The notes below the pieces were generated by a model. That model was not told the DNA's origin. It searched no databases and saw only the letters and a list, made by a program, of their open reading frames with translations. From Acridotheres tristis (taxonomy: Eukaryota; Chordata; Aves; Passeriformes; Sturnidae), in contig CM072885.1 in the NCBI GenBank assembly GCA_037013685.1, positions 25,172,620 to 25,236,619 on the forward strand: a stretch of 64,000 bases of DNA, in the 5' to 3' direction. Both the position numbers and the translations under genes were made by a program. Positions 63,601-64,000 of the stretch are shown here, one piece after another. Every line of letters begins with the position of its first letter. Positions within the stretch are counted from its first letter, which is position 1.

Positions 63601-64000
63601 ATATTATCTATTTGAGCTATTGGGAGAAAGGAAAAATTACTGAGAATTAACATAAATCAGAATCTAGAAAACAAGAAAGAGTTAATAGAAAATGCAATTC
63701 TGAGGGAAAAAGATTGCTTCTGAGTTTGTCAGGATCCAGAGGAATGTTAATTATAGATCAGGCCATTGCTTGGCTGCAGTTACTGAGAGAAAAAAAAGAT
63801 CAAAATGTTTAACTGAATATCCCTGTGAGGGGGTGGTTCTGAATTACTGCTTTTATATAAGACCAGATGATACAGCCATCCCACAGGACGGTAATGAAAT
63901 TAATTTTATCCCAATAATAATGGAAGAGAATATAAAAACAGCTACTCAAAGTTGGCCATTTTAATTAGTAGACCTAGAAAACTTCCATCTGAAAAATCTA

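Larger units (their letters stand above)
54023..64000 (-). other. CREB3L2 intron 1 (part)
   Basis: No CpG island and no match to the CREB3L2 start exon is present, so exon 1 must lie right of the window. The stretch holds a CR1 fragment at 60629-60690 and an (ATTT)n run at 56336-56364. No other gene or RNA recognised. Confidence 0.75.

Noticed and set aside
54023..64000. Search for CREB3L2 exon 1 and its promoter inside the window
   Set aside because: There is no CpG island and no start-exon-like sequence with a phase-compatible donor, so exon 1 lies further right.
1..64000. CRISPR arrays, operons, tRNA or rRNA genes
   Set aside because: No regularly spaced repeats, tRNA box pairs or rRNA blocks were seen. 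The window is vertebrate genic and intronic sequence.

Overview
This is a eukaryotic nuclear window, almost certainly from a bird. The evidence is interrupted genes with GT-AG introns, a CpG-island promoter, chicken-repeat-1 (CR1)-type LINE tails, and an avian-type endogenous retrovirus (ERV). It has no prokaryotic features. Two vertebrate genes lie on the minus strand, head to tail. They are the 5' end of DGKI (diacylglycerol kinase iota; first coding exon only) and, upstream of it, all of CREB3L2 except its first exon. This is the DGKI-CREB3L2 neighbourhood known from other vertebrates.

Layout. Bases 1-11245 are DGKI intron 1, which holds a 6.7-kb LTR-flanked, env-less ERV on the plus strand, antisense to DGKI (1124-7846). 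Bases 11246-11436 are DGKI coding exon 1, inside a CpG island (about 11100-11760). About 11760-16870 is intergenic sequence with nothing recognised. About 16870-23487 is the probable long 3' UTR of CREB3L2, with several AATAAA signals on the minus strand. Bases 23488-54022 hold eleven CREB3L2 coding exons (2-12). All eleven junctions keep phase and encode 485 residues, so adding the missing first exon (about 34 residues in mammals) gives the family's usual 520 or so. Bases 54023-64000 are CREB3L2 intron 1; exon 1 lies beyond the window.

Biology. CREB3L2 (BBF2H7) is an ER-anchored bZIP factor cut in the Golgi by S1P/S2P to release a nuclear activator of secretory-pathway genes. The transactivation segment, bZIP, membrane anchor, S1P-type RxxL site and glycosylated luminal tail can all be read here in order. 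DGKI converts diacylglycerol to phosphatidic acid, but only its low-complexity N-terminus is present. The two genes are neighbours, not members of one pathway.

The ERV is a decayed copy. Its pol frame is closed by six internal stops, all TGA, and its RT active site has lost the second Asp. From the second half of gag to the end of integrase it keeps one reading frame, with a single TAG at the gag/pro boundary. Other notable items are an out-of-frame upstream ORF at DGKI whose stop overlaps the downstream start codon, a perfect 128-bp tandem duplication in CREB3L2 intron 6, and a probable second LTR in intron 8. I found no convincing undescribed multi-gene system. The most distinctive signals are the DGKI start region and the ERV's coding organisation.
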